A model generated the notes under the pieces. That model ran no database searches and was not told the origin of the DNA. It worked only from the letters and a program-made list of their open reading frames with translations. Below, in pieces: positions 11,908-24,411 of a DNA stretch of 64,000 nucleotides (positions are counted from its first letter, which is position 1; each line of letters starts with the position of its first letter). Origin of the DNA: Pleurotus ostreatus/Saccharomyces cerevisiae fusant (lineage: Eukaryota > Opisthokonta); the NCBI GenBank assembly GCA_024196135.1, contig JAMQCK010000058.1, positions 49,101 to 113,100 on the forward strand, in the 5' to 3' direction. A program made the translations under genes and the position numbers.

Positions 11908-13713
11908 ATGTCGGCGATGTTTTTCTCCCCCGATCGCTCTCTTCGGGACGAGTGTATACGAGATCTCACCGCACTGGACGACGCATTGAAGACGCTCGAT
12001 GAAGACGCCTCTCGTCACAAAAAGCGACTGGCCCACCAGGCCATCAAATCCCTTCTGCCCAGAGGCTTCGCCCTCCGCCTACTCGAAGAAGGTCCTCCTC
12101 CGGACCTCTCTCGTGTACAGGAACACGAAGACTTCGACGAATTTCTGCGTACCGCTGTGTTGTCTCTGATAGCGCTGGCAGCGCTCTGCCATCATGCTGC
12201 ACATCTTGACTCCAAATATGCCCCGCTCTTGGCCCATCCTCCCATAGCCCTCGCATCCCTTGTTCGTTGGGCGGAGACCTTCCATCCTTTGCGCTACGGC
12301 CGTATCTGGCACACCAAATACGGACCTATCAACACCATTTCCCCCACCTGCGCGGTTCTGGCCGGCGTGCTCAATATCGAGCGAGACTACATTCGGTCCT
12401 TTGTTCTCGCCAACCCCCGGGTCATCACCGTAACCATGGACATCTGGCTCCACTTTCCCGCACACTTCCACCATGATGAGAGCTTTCACGCCAAATCTGC
12501 GCTGCTCATCACCAACGCAATGGCCATGCTCATCGAGATGGTCGCCATTGATGATGACATCCACGACGTCCTCATAGCGGAGGCGGTAGTCCTTTTGGCA
12601 GGACACATGAATAGGGCACCTAGGCTTTTCAAAGCGCAGATGGGATATTTCTGCCGGCATCATGAAGCCTGTGGTGGCTTGGTCGTATGGGCTGCGTACT
12701 TCCGTGTCGTGGGCGCGATGATCATGCTTCCTGGGCTCTCGGGACTTGATGTACGCTCGCACTTCTTCCGCTCTGTGATCCATTCCATACGCTGCTGCTT
12801 GGAATATCCAAAGGATGAAGAAATGCTCGCTGTCATCGATTGCGGCATCGATATCCTGCATGATCTCATGGCAGACGCTCGAGGGCTCGGAAACACGGCA
12901 CACGCGACGAGTGCACAGATCGTCCCATTCCTAATGGATTTGTGGGCCACGATTGGTCTGCGCGTGTCCATCATCCGGGTAGAGCGCCAGCTCCTTCGCG
13001 CTTTCTGGTCGCCCTCCATCCTTCGTCTCTTCCATCGCCAGATGAAGATGATCAGGGATGGCGAAGTTACCCAGAATTGGGAGCTTCCGATTGCTGGCGT
13101 TTTCGACCAGCAATGGGACCTATACTCAGAGTCACTGCGCGAGCATAGCTGGAAAATTGGTATTCCTTGTTCGAATAAAAGCGCAGTAAGCCCCGTTGGA
13201 TATCTCACGGAAATCGGTCACTAAGGATGCTTCCAGGGGACTCATACGGGCGACCGCAAATTCTGTGCTTGCGGCGAGGCGTTCTATTGCTCCCGCGAAT
13301 GTCAGCGCGCACACTGGACGGCAGAACATCGACAAAAGTGCTGTTATGCGGCAACTGGCGTAGTCCACGCCCAAGGAGCAATCAAAATCGAAGATCTTGC
13401 ATTCGCCCTATCGAGCGCACGCGCTGCAATCTTGCGGCACGCGATTCGTCTTGCTAGAGAGATCAAGACTTTACAAGTCGAGCACAGCAATGCGCCGGTC
13501 GAGAAGCAGCCCTGCATCTATGTCGACTTGGCGCCGGACGATGACAAGGAGGCAGATGGCTATGGGTGCAGGGCGTACGTTGGATCGAGTTCGCGGGGAA
13601 AACTCTATGATGCTACAAAATTAAGTGTGGAAATTCGCCTCCGCGCTGGGCGTCTGACTTTATTCTATCCCCTACCTTATTTGTATGATATGAGCGCCTT
13701 CAAGGCGTACTAG
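11908..13713 (+). CDS. MYND zinc-finger family protein E, lacking the second family intron (2 exons)
   Basis: Exons 11908-13185 and 13237-13713; 584 aa. The first intron (51 bp, phase 0) sits right after the CSNKSA stretch as in its paralogs. The second, phase-1 intron found in all the others is absent: the finger (CACGEAFYC..CQRAHW..H..C) runs without a break through VVHAQGAIKIEDL into the C-terminal domain. The N-terminal part has WAETFHP, the family W-x4-HP motif. The C-terminus has VEIRLRAGR..LFYPLPYLYD, a weakened version of the usual LPFTY strand. Codon use and sequence suggest a working copy. It converges on gene F with only 62 bp between the stop codons. Confidence 0.85.
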
Positions 13714-13775
13714 CTTTAGGAGCGCTACACTATTCATCTAGTGTGGCGCAATCATGCGCCAGTACTAAATCGTTC

Positions 13776-15664
13776 CTACACATTTGCTGCACCTGCTCCG
13801 AAATCCTCAGGCCCGTACGTGAACGGTAGGCGGTGCATGATGGGCTTCCCCTCAACTTTGAGCCTGACCCAAATCTGTATCCTCGTCGGATCCTCGTCTT
13901 CCTCGTCTCTTGCCACCATTTCGACTGCACGCCCGTACGGGTCTTCCTTGTCCGCCGCGCACCCTCCCATGTTAACGACGAGGCATACAACTCTGTCTAT
14001 CTTGCTGTCGATAGGCTTCTTGAAGATCGAGGTGATGCTCTTTGTGATGGGGTCGAGATACTCGGGAAGTTTGATGAGCGCGACAGCAGTCTCGATGAGC
14101 AGAATACTGTCTTGGATCTTGAGGAGGCCTATCCCGGGCGATCAGTGCGGGTAATTGAGCGGCAGCGAGATGCCGAACCATGCGTATGACAGACACCAGA
14201 TGATGGGTACGAGCAAGTACTCCTATGCGACGTTTTCCAATGCGCGCGCTGGCATGCGACGGAGCAATAGAAAGCTTCGCCGCATGCGCACGGCTTGACT
14301 CCTGCTGCATGATGCGACTGTTAGGCGCGTATCAGCGTCTTTCACGCTTGCTTCTACAATGACGAACTACTCACAGCATTGGTGTTATTGCAAGCGATCA
14401 AAGTTTGCCAGTTCTTATTGTGCTTCATGGCCATATAGGCCTTCCACCGGAAAGTCAAAAGGTCGACCAGAATCTTGCCCTTTGCAAGCTGTTGTGCAGA
14501 GACGGCTCCCGACTCGACGGCGTCGCGGAGCTGGTGTCTGAAGAGCCACAACAGCTTGAGCGACCAGAGGCCATCCCCAATGCAAAGCTCCAATCCGCGT
14601 ATAAAGTCGCGGCGGCCCAGTATCGCGTTGATCTCGAAGAAGAACGGTATCACGCCAACTTTCAAGGCGCAGGCTGTGTTGCGTATGTTCGTCTCGCTAC
14701 TCATCATGTCGGCGAGTATGAGCGCGGCTCGGTCGGCGATGTCAGCGCCAATTCGGGGGAAGGCCTTGCCGTCGCGAAGGCATCGACGCGCACCGGCGAT
14801 GACAAGACGTATCAAGTCTCGCGGTATTCTGGCGCCCTTGAGCCATCCATGTCGGAGAACGGTGATCATTGTCTGGAAGTAGTGGTACCATACGCGCACC
14901 GAGTCCTCGCTCGTGATGCCCAGGAGAAGGAGACGACGTATGTGAACAATGAGGCAGCGGAGGAGTTGCGAGTGGCGCCCATGCACCAGTTGACTGAGCT
15001 CGGCTCCGTATACGTTATATGTCGTCTCTGCACCGATTTGGGGCATAGATAGAACGAGGCCATTGTGTGCGGCGCAGATCTCCAGGGTGATAGCGACATA
15101 ATTGACGTTGCAGTAATGGCCTTGCGCGATATAGGTGGGATGGAAAAGCCATACGTCGAGCGTGATAGTGAAGATTCGAGGGTTCTCGTAGACGAAGCGA
15201 GCCATATAGTCCTTCCCGCAGACGAGAAGCATGCGGAGGAAGACACAGTATTGCAGAAAGTCGTACTTCTGTTCGCCCGATGTGATGAGCAGACGACCCG
15301 CTTTTGCTGGATGCATGTACTCGATCCACTGGAAAGCTTTAGCGAGCGATACGGGAGGCTTCTCTATGAGATGGCCGAAGCGATGCTTGTTTTGGTGAGC
15401 GAGCTCATACAGATCGCTCAGGCACCGGAAGCAGCGGTTGATGGCGCCAAAGACATCGGACCAGCGATGAAGTGCGTCCGCAGGAGCATCAAAGGGGGGC
15501 TCAATATCGAGAGCAGATAGAGCCGATGACGCTCGCAGAAGAGATTTTAGCACGGCATACGCGGAGCGATCCCGGTCGTTCGCGAGCAGCGCGCGAAGAG
15601 CGCCCTGCATGATGTCTAGGTCGCGTTGGGAGTCGGACTCAGTCGACGAAGCGCTGTCGGACAT
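13776..15664 (-). CDS. MYND zinc-finger family protein F (3 exons)
   Basis: Minus-strand exons 14375-15664, 14179-14317, 13776-14128; 593 aa, introns 57 and 50 bp. The second donor is GTTCGG, weaker than in paralogs, but exon 2 is then 139 nt exactly as in B, D, G and I and the frame continues, so I accept it. N-terminal region with WIEYMHP; finger from Cys in ACNN, then His, CACGEAFYC..CQRAHW..H..C; C-terminal domain ending IWVRLKVEG..HRLPFTYG. It is inverted relative to its neighbours D, E and G, so at least one inversion or inverted duplication shaped the cluster. Confidence 0.85.
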
Positions 15665-17458
15665 GACTTGACGGCCTTGGGTAGTTAGAGGGATGTTGTC
15701 TTAAAAGGGGGCGACGGGAATGGTGTCGTGCTGCGTGGTGATGGTCGAAGGCAAAGACGGGCGGCTGAAAGAGCCCGCAACAGCCCTTTGTTCCGTATGC
15801 GGAATCCTTTGATGGGATCGGCCCGAGCTCCGGCTTCTGATCGTCGCGTCCTCCCGACCGTCATGTTCCCCAGCTCACTCAGAGTACGCCACAGCTCTCC
15901 TTCTGCGTATCGCTCCTCAGGGTACTAGGAATAGCATGCGAGATATACCGATGCCCTAGGAGTACACGTAGTGACCACTCGGGGGCCGCGTCGAGAGGCG
16001 TACTATGATGCGCGTCAATCCCTTGAGCAGGGCTCGTACTAACGCGCGGCCCACCTGGTGCTGAATATGTTAGCAGGTCTCAAGTGAACCTTGCGTAATT
16101 GCATGCGGTCCTTGTACTTCTCCGTCCCATCTACATCCTACCCCGCGGCAGCGCGAAAGCGTTTCGAAACGGAACAGCCAATTGCACGCAACCAGAGCGT
16201 GTGAGATTATAAGGCGATAGGCCGCGTCTTTGCTGCGCCGATCAAGTCAAGAAGGAAAATGGCATGACCAGGGGTGGCCTTCGCTTTCGCACCGCCAGAA
16301 CGGCCGTCTAGGGATTCTCCTCGGCTTCGAAGAGACCATCCTATACACCTTCGTGAGGCCACCGTCGCATATCTCGCTCCGCTCTGTGCTCACACCGTAC
16401 CAGTTACCATGGCTTTTTTTTGCCGGTTAATACCTCGTACGCGCTCGAATGTGATTTGTACGCTGAATCAGACCTGGAATGCGCCATATATCCCCGTTGT
16501 ATCGCGCGACAGTGTCTCCCGTGCTCCTTGCGGGTAAGGTCGGTCCCCATTTCCAGCCGTGTATCGACCACGTCGTCGACCAAGCCTGTTTCGGTACTCA
16601 AGTCCCTACCAGAGCCATCCGTGGAACCCCTTTCTCCGCGTAGCCATGTACGGCCCCTGCAGTCGCTGAGCGGACCTTAAGTCCTGTCCTCCCAATGTCG
16701 CCGCGCCTTGAGGTGAGCTTCTTCAAATTTAGACGGTGGAAGCACGAGCTGAACTGACTCGGCGCTCATGGTCTCCGCGCCCGAGATTCAGCTTCGTGTA
16801 CGCCGCCCATAAGCGCTTCAATGGTCTCTCAATGAGGCGCTCCCCGGTCTCCCTGATGCTCCCTTCGCGTCACGATTGTCGATAGCATCGACCTTTGGTA
16901 TGCGCCGCTTCTCGGCATCCTACTTCCCCACCTTCTAGTGCGCTCTCAACGACAGCACCAGGCGTGTCGTGCTCGGGATTGGGCTTTCGCATCTCTACCA
17001 ACGACGCGCCTACCGATACCCCCGCCGCACCTGCGCCGATTGAGGCCTCTACTGTCACAGAGGCCGTCCCCGCCACCGGCTACGTCCCACCACATCTGCG
17101 AAAGCCCGGACTTGCCGTGCGTGTCGCAGATCTTCTTCGAGCATCGCGATATTTCCGCGACGTAGACATCTTCTGAGCGGCCGTGGTCGCATCGGGCTGG
17201 TGCTTGACTTTTGTTATGCTGCCGGTCCCGCCGAAGTTGAACTCCAGTCACGTGGCACCCGCGTGATCGACCCGGCACCGTCCAGCAAATTTGATTCGCA
17301 CGCTTGTTTGTCCGCAACCACGCCGTCTCGCTTGGTATTGTCGACTTGAGTCGTCTTGGTTTCCACCTGCGAAGCTTCTCAGTCACAGCTCAGGTATTTA
17401 CATCATACCTGCAGGTCATTTACGACTTTAGCTGAATAACTCGACCAGGCGGTTCAGC
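15665..17458. other. 1.8-kb intergenic stretch with a Pro/Ser-rich open fragment
   Basis: Mostly no support for coding. About 16893-17176 (+) is an open Pro/Ser/Thr/Ala-rich stretch containing GYVPPHLRKP at about 17078-17107. That resembles the Y-[IV]-PPHLR motif of Ded1/DDX3-type helicase N-termini, but no helicase domain follows and there is no ATG, so it may be a remnant. The last 240 bp hold the upstream region of gene G, including a CACGTG box at 17249-17254. Confidence 0.3.
17249..17254. promoter_or_regulatory. CACGTG (E-box) upstream of gene G
   Basis: Palindromic CACGTG about 205 bp before the gene G start. The flanks (CCGAAGTTGAACT before it, GCGTGATC after it) recur around the CACGTG at 21953 upstream of the sister gene I, so the block was duplicated or conserved with the gene. 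CACGTG is a typical bHLH site; use here is inferred. Confidence 0.4.
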
Positions 17459-19381
17459 ATGTCAGTGCCAGAACTCTCCTGTATGGCTGATTCCGGTCAG
17501 TATATTTCTCCTCAATCATACCTTGACCTTACTCGTGTTGGATATTGACACTGTATCTTCAGACTTGCGCTCTGGAAGCTCTCTTCGGGAAGCCCTCAGG
17601 GGCATCGAAAACGCGCAAAGTCTCGTCAAAGAACTGCGCGACGGTTCCGCCCGTCTTCATGTAACATCATCTCAAGTGCAGCAATTAGTCGAAGCGCTCA
17701 CAGTGCTGGGCATGGCCAGTCCAGCGCCTGACAATCCATACGACCAGGACGATGATCGAGGCAAGCTAGTCCTCAGGGGGCTGGATGTCATGTGCGACGC
17801 ACTCGAGATCACGAGTGCCAGTGATGCCAATAAGGCTTTGACCGAGAGCCTATGGCCACATGTTGTCCGATGGCTGACCACCTTCCGACCTACAGATCGT
17901 AGTTTTGTCGGCTTGCGGTTCGAGGGGCTATACGATGCCGACCGCGCTGTTGTCCTCGCCACACGCGTATACCGCACACTCTTTCGAGCAGAGTCAATCA
18001 CAGTCGGTCGCTTGCTTAAGGATCAAGCCGACTCGATGCAGCACCTCTCAAAAATTTGGCTCGACTGCCCACTCTACATGTCAGCACTGACCAAGGGCGA
18101 CGACAGAGTAATGGCGACGCACAACCTCACTTTGGCGCTGCTGGATGCGCATAATGCTCTAGCAAGACAAAAATCTCCGCAGATCATGGTGCAGTCATTT
18201 TACCATCAGCTCCGATGCGTAGCCCCCAGCACCCGCGGCTTATACGACCAGCTCGTCCGCCAAACGCAGTACCTCGTGCGGCTGCCAATTGTTGAAGCGA
18301 CCGAGGAAGTTCTAATCGCGCACTTCATGCTGCTCACCGTCATCGTCGCAAACCCGGTATTTCCGCGCGCTGGCCCGTGCTCTTGGAGCGTCATCCGCGG
18401 GTTCATCGACGCTGTGAACTGCTGTCTCGAGCACGAGAAGGGTTTCCACGCCGCGTGTACCGCCACGGAGCTGTTTGACGCGCTCTGCGCCCTCGACAGC
18501 GACAACCGCACGCTCAGGCGCCTGATCGACGCCGGTGTGTTCGACCTGCTCTTGCGCATCGGGGCGAAGAGCCGAGATGGAAAAGTCGACAAGCTGGCGA
18601 AGCGCATAGCGGCGACGTTCTCGCTGGCGTCCTTCCTTCGAGCTTTCCACGCCAGATATTGGCGCGTATTTCCCCCAAGGCTTCCTCCGCCCGGGCCCCA
18701 GTACTGCCGCGCGAATTGGGAGCTCGTCATCTATATGTACCACCAGCAATACGGCTTCTATCGCGGACTGCGTCATATAGCGCAGTGGAAGAAAACGCTG
18801 CAATGCTCGCGCGTCGAGGTGAGTTGTCATCGAGAAGTTTTCCGCGCACTCCTTACGACTCATGCAGGGCCCGCATCGGCAAACGGTATGCGGCATATGC
18901 TCATGCGGGGATGCGGTTTATTGCTGTCGAGCTTGTCAACGTCGACACTGGAAGGAAGCGCACCGCCGGACATGCTGTGCTGCACAGGGTCCCTGGGGAT
19001 TGGGAGGTGCGTCTTCAATCGGATGCGGCGAGGTGGTGGTCGCTTATACCCGAATCTGAAGGTGTTGTCACTCTCAACGACATTCTCCAGCTGTGTATGG
19101 ACGTGTCGTGTTACATCGATGCGAACAGGGCGAGCGTGGGGTCCCGCGTTCTCCATCTCATCCGCGAGCGCTTGCGCGCTCGGCAGCGCGGGACCCAAAT
19201 TGAGATCATAGCGGATCTAACGGTGACCTTGGGGGGCGATAGGTATGAGGTGAACGCGCGCGAAACCAAATTTGGCGGCCTCTTCTCACCGACGGTCGTC
19301 ACGGGGGTCCAGATCCTTCTTGGAGGGCAGAAGTTTCGACATCTGCTCCCAATGACCTACGACGTCAAGTTCTTCCAATGA
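17459..19381 (+). CDS. MYND zinc-finger family protein G (4 exons)
   Basis: Exons 17459-17495, 17563-18818, 18868-19006, 19062-19381; 583 aa. I added the 37-nt first exon (MSVPELSCMADS) because the main open frame starts only with TTG and this exon joins in phase 1 with a GTCAGT donor and CAG acceptor. G and I form a subfamily with LWPHVVRW..TFRP (Phe replacing His in the W-x4-HP motif), a long shared DxPLYMxALT block, and the C-terminal RGTQIEIIADLT strand. The finger is Cys in CSRVE, then His, CSCGDAVYC with an extra Cys next to it, CQRRHW..H..C. The C-terminus closes with VQILLGG..HLLPMTYDVKFF. Zinc-dependent protein interaction is the only function that can be inferred. Confidence 0.8.
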
Positions 19382-19771
19382 TTTCTCCAAACAAAGCGCC
19401 CTTTGGTGCGTCTATCGCCCCGTACATAGCATGACATCGACCAAGTTCGAGATATATCTGGTTTCCTGTATCTGCCTTCACATTACTCACAGAGTCGACG
19501 CCTTTCGAGGCCAGCATCATGACCACCGGTGCCTCTTCCCCTTCGTGACTCGATCTCGGGCCTCCACGTTGTAAATCAAGTATGACGGCGCGCTTTCACC
19601 AGACGAAGCCGTGCAAGTCCCATGTGACCGTGTAGACAGTCTCACGGTCCGAAATTCCGTCATAGCTCGCCATTGCTTCCGACACTCATCCCCCGCGCGC
19701 TCCTCGCCAGTGGCACGTACGTCTCTGCATTCCAGGCTTATCGAGGATTATACTGACCTGAGTCGCATAGT
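19382..19771. other. Intergenic between genes G and H
   Basis: 390 bp with the G 3' flank and H promoter. No gene, repeat or motif recognised. Confidence 0.4.
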
Positions 19772-21719
19772 ATGGCCACGCAACTCATGCCTGATACTGT
19801 TATCTTCGAACACGCCGATCGCTTCAAGATATCCGGCGCTAAAGACCTGAGAGCGCTTCAGATCTCGATCGCACAGCTTTATAGGGAGCAGCCTTTGAGC
19901 TCGACAAGTGCTGCTTATCGCCGGGTCAAGTCGCTTCTCAAGAAAGGCTCGGCACTTTGCCTTCTTGACGGCAAACCCCCCTCTTTGCCATTAATCCGTC
20001 AATCTACGTTCGTCGCTCTTGATCTACTTCGCGATATCACTACAGGCCTCTCCATCATGTCTCTTCTGTACAAGATCGCCGGCCGCACCAACTATGAGTT
20101 GGCTCCGCTTCTCGACGCCCCACCCATTCCACTTCCGCATATTCTCCGCTGGCTCGACTACATACATCCCATGCATATAGGGCACGTCACACTCTATCCT
20201 GACCTAGGGACAGACTACATGATACCGCTATGCGGCACACTCAGCGGAATTCTGACCTCCGAGCGTGACTATGCCATACAGTTCGTGCGCAATTACCCTC
20301 GCGTCGTCACCCTCACGCTCGATTTGTGGCTCAACTACCCGCGGTACTTCCGCGGGGAGGAGTCTCGGTGCGTTCTCCTACCGCAGATGATCTCTCAGGC
20401 AATGTCCAGCCTGCTGCTCGTGATGTACCCCGACCCTTCGCTCAAGGATATCCTTACCGCGGAGCTCGACTGCTGCACCGAGGATCGCCCCGCGCACCGC
20501 GTTGTTCGCTGCATGGCCAAGCAGACACGATTCCTCGTCCGCGCTCCGGTTCCGCCTGAGCATAGGCCACATACCTGGGGAACGCACGCCACCCTCCTGC
20601 GCAATATGGCGACTTACCCGACTGTGCTAGGCGCCTCCGCCAGTCGCAGTACGTTTGAAGCGATGATTGCGGGAGCGCGCAGCTGCCTCGACGACGCGGG
20701 TACCTCGAAGGGCCTAAGCACGACTGAGCAGGCCGGCGATGCGATATGCGCGCTCATGCTCAACGCGCATAGTCTGCGGAACACGATCAACGCAGTCCGT
20801 GCGGGAGTAGCCTCTCTCATTGCGGAGCTGCGTACAAAGCTGGGCCCTCTGACGTTCGTCACGCGGCTCGAGGGCGCTGTTCTGGACAGTCTTTGGAGTC
20901 GGGATGTCCTGCGCGCGATGAGGAAACGCCACGGCCGGGACATGGAGACCCTTCGAGGGACGGGGCTCGCCGACAGGCTCAGCTTGCAGTGGCGGCTGTA
21001 TTCTTCCCTGCGTAAGGAGAAAGCGTGGGAGCGCACGATACCGTGTCACAATGTGAATTCGGTATGCCGTCTTGTCTATTCTTCTGGTCCCCCGATGCTC
21101 AGAAGCATTTTTCCTGCTCCTAATAGGTCAATCATAGTGGCCGAGTCAAGCCATGCGCGTGCGGCTACGCCTTCTACTGTTCGACATCGTGCCAGAGAGA
21201 GCATTGGTACACCACGCATAATGCGAGGTGTGACCACAAGAAGGGAGATGGTGTGGCTTCCAGTGAGTCGTGCCTAATTTCTGAGCGCGTCAGACCCATC
21301 AGATGGACTCAACCCATACAACAGGTACCTTGAGCCTCAAAGACATCGTCTTTCTGACGGAGAGCACCCAAGCAACCATCGCGCGCCACGAACGCGAAGT
21401 AGTCTCCCTGCTCTTCGCCCGCATGCCGTACGCCCATGACGAGCACCCGTACCTCGTTGTGGACCTCTCAAGCGACCAAAGCAGGCATACAGATGTCGAC
21501 CCGTTCGGCTGTCGCATACGTGTTGAGGTCACTAATAATACCCGAAGCGAGGTCGTCCTGCCGGATCACGCCAAGTCGGTCGCAGTGGAAATAGAATTCA
21601 ACGTCGGGCGTCGTAAACATGCGCGGGATCTTCCTTTCTCGTATATGGTCGAGGGCCTTGCGGGACCGCGTAGGGAAGGGCACGGCGTCGGCAGGCTTGC
21701 GATATGCTCCGGAGCTTGA
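19772..21719 (+). CDS. MYND zinc-finger family protein H (3 exons)
   Basis: Exons 19772-21061, 21127-21262, 21325-21719; 606 aa, introns 65 and 62 bp. A second in-frame ATG at 19787 (MPDTV) matches the start of gene A better and could be the true start. N-terminal region with KKGSALCLLDGKPP and WLDYIHP, close to gene D. Finger: Cys in CHNVNS, then His, CACGYAFYC..CQREHW..H..C; Tyr follows CxCG where the others have an acidic residue or Ala. The second junction is A|GT rather than G|GT, giving Ser. The C-terminal domain has VEIEFNVGR..RDLPFSYM, followed by an extra Gly-rich tail. Confidence 0.85.
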
Positions 21720-22339
21720 CAAGGAGGCGTACTGCAGATTCAAAGTATTGTATGAAGATGCCGGACAGCGCGAAGAACATCACGGGGTCGTTAGCGCTAG
21801 CAGATGCTGCTACGACCTTGGCTCGAGAGATACTGCTAAACGGTGTAGTCCTTACTCGATGAATGCATTTTTTACTATTTCTATTGGCTTGAAGCTTGAG
21901 AGCTTGAGATCTCGGTGTCGGACCTCCGGAAGCCCCGAAGTTCAACTTGCACCACGTGGTAGGCTGCGTGATCTGCACGGCTTTCCCCGCAAACCCGACT
22001 CCCACGATTGCTTGGCCTCGACCGTCGTCATCTCTCGCACGCGCTCCGGCGTTGATTGCTGCTGTCTGGAGCCATCAACGTTGAAAACTATCTTTGTGCA
22101 ATATACTGCGTCCCGCTGCCTATCTATTTCCTGAAAGGTAAGCGGATGATCGTATTCACACAGACACAGCAACCTGCGGAACTCTACGAACTTCCTCCTG
22201 TTCGTTCATTCGGCCTGACAAAGTGACAGCGCTTGTCTGCTTGATTTAATTCACTGATAATTCGTTGATGTAAACCGGTACGTGTCTCAGTCCAAACCCC
22301 AATCCAGATCTGCGGTCGCGCAACTGACCTTCTTCACAG
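21720..22339. other. Upstream region of gene I with likely 5' UTR intron
   Basis: 620 bp without a gene. It contains CACGTG at 21953-21958 in a block resembling the upstream region of gene G. A 5' UTR intron is likely: donor GTAAGC at about 22138 after CTGAAAG, acceptor TTCACAG directly before the ATG at 22340. Confidence 0.4.
21953..21958. promoter_or_regulatory. CACGTG (E-box) upstream of gene I
   Basis: CACGTG about 380 bp before the gene I ATG, flanked by CCCGAAGTTCAACTT on the left and GCGTGATC on the right, like the site before gene G. Confidence 0.4.
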
Positions 22340-24203
22340 ATGGAATCAGGTGGTCCCGATCCAGGAGCTGCTCAGCGCGTTCGCGAAGCACGCTTAGGCC
22401 TCGCGTCTTGGAGGACGCACCTCGATGATCTTCGGAGGCGCATGACCAAGGATGACCCAAGGCCTTCAATGGAGCCTGCTGAGGTGAAGTGCCTGAGCGA
22501 CGCGGTGAGCGCGCTGCGTGTGGACGATCCTCCTCGAGACGACACCCCCGCGCGAGATCCAGACCGGATCGACCTTACTCTCACCGGTATAGAGCTTCTG
22601 TGCGACACTTACGATTTCATGCGAGCGATCGGCGAATCGGACGACTTCCTGTACGATCTCTGGCCGACCGTCTTCGACTGGCTAGACAGCTTCCAGCCGA
22701 TGATACGAAGCTTCAATGGTGCACGCTTGGAGAGGTTGGATGAGTCAACTCGCGTCGCTGTCCTGGTCACTCGCGCATATCGCACCCTCATCCGATCTGA
22801 TCCAGAAAAAGTCGCTCGACACTTGTATTGTCAGGCTGAGATCGTGCGGCATCTCCTCAATCTATGGATCGACTGCCCTCTGTACATGCCTGCGCTGACC
22901 AATGGCACCGACGAGGTGAAGGCGACGCATAGTCTTACCCTTACGGTGATCGACGTCTACAATGCGTTCGTGAAGACGGGCTCGCCAGAGATCGTGAACG
23001 AGGGTTTCTACTGTCAACTCCGATCAGTCGCTCCAGATACTCGGCAGATGTACGATCGTTTCGTCCGACAGACCCAGCATCTCGTACGACTTGTCATTAT
23101 CCCGACATCGCAGGAGGTCCTGTATACACATTTTACGCTCCTTTCCATGATCGTCCAGAAACCGCAATTTCCGCGCGCCCGTGCTTGCTCCAGGAGCGTC
23201 ATACGCGGTTTCGTTGACGCTGCAGAGCACTGTCTCACGCACAAAGAGGGCGAGCGCGGCGCATGCGCTGCTACCGACCTGCTTGACGCGCTCTGCTTCC
23301 ACGACCTTAAAAACCGCACGCTCCGGCGCCTGGTCGATTGCGGCGCCTTCGATCTTCTGCGGCATATCGGGGACAAGGGCATCACTGCGCATATGGACAA
23401 ACTGGTCGTCCGCCTCAACGCGACGTTCTCCCAGCCGTCCTTCCTCCGCGTATTTCACAAACGATACAGGCGCACCTACCCTCCAGTACCTTGCCAGCCA
23501 GGAATTGTCTACGGTTACCAAGATTGGAACGCCGTTATTCATGCGTACCACGTGCAATATCAGTTCTATCGCCGCATGCGCAGATCATCGCAGTGGAAGA
23601 GCGCTTTGCAGTGCTCGCGAGCGGAGGTGGGCAGTATCTCACTATAACAGAGAGAGCAAACTGATGGATAAACTCTAGGGACCACATCGGCCGCTCTTGC
23701 GCGGAATCTGCCCATGCGGCGAGGTGGTATACTGCTCCGTAGCCTGCCAGCGCAGACACTGGGTAGAAGCGCACCGCCGCACATGCTGCGCAGCCGAAGG
23801 CCCATGGCGCTTGAAAGGTACGCTCTAAGCATCTTGGAAGTCGATGACACACTCACGCACGCCTGGTGCTTTAGGTGCCGTTACTCTCAACGACATAACC
23901 CAGATGTGCATGGATGTCTTCACCTACATCGACGTGAACTGGGAGAGCCTTAGCGCGCGCGTTTTCAAGCTCATGCGCGAAAAGATGCGCGCGGGGCAGC
24001 GAGGGACGCAGATAGAGATTATTGCGGACCTCACTATCGTTTTTGGGGGCGATGTCTACGAGGTAAACGCGCGCGAGACGGACTCGGACAAGCTGATTAC
24101 GCCGACAATACTCACTGGGGTCCAAATACTCCTTGGAGGGGCCAAGGTCCGCCGGATGCTGCCTTTGACATATAACATCAGGTTCTTCCAGTCGACTTCC
24201 TAA
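22340..24203 (+). CDS. MYND zinc-finger family protein I (3 exons)
   Basis: Exons 22340-23626, 23679-23817, 23875-24203; 584 aa. Closest paralog of gene G: shared CPLYMPALTNG/CPLYMSALTKG block, the LWPTVFDWLDSFQP version of the W motif, RGTQIEIIADL and YEVNARET in the C-terminal domain, and the same intron phases and 139-nt finger exon. The finger is Cys in CSRAE, His, CPCGEVVYC..CQRRHW..H..C. The ATG follows directly after a TTCACAG acceptor, implying an intron in the 5' UTR. It ends with VQILLGG..RMLPLTYNIRFF. Gene H, from a different subfamily, sits between G and I, so the duplicates are not strictly adjacent. Confidence 0.85.
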
Positions 24204-24411
24204 CTCCAAATGTATTGTTACATAGTGCTTCTAACATCGTTGTACTGTACAAGTATATACATACAGTTGTGTCTTTCGTCTCTCCAACAGCCAACCATGC
24301 GCTCGCCCCGCGATCCGTCCGAGTCCATCCAGGTGGTTGAGTACGAAGGCAAAAAAGGGGCAAGGTCGCCAGTCGAGCGCGCCCGGGAATCCGGTGCGAT
24401 CTCCTCCCAAG

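Noticed and set aside
12079..12903. 274-residue minus-strand frame opposite gene E
   Set aside because: Shadow of the MYND gene; it has no domain and the sense strand has family homology throughout.
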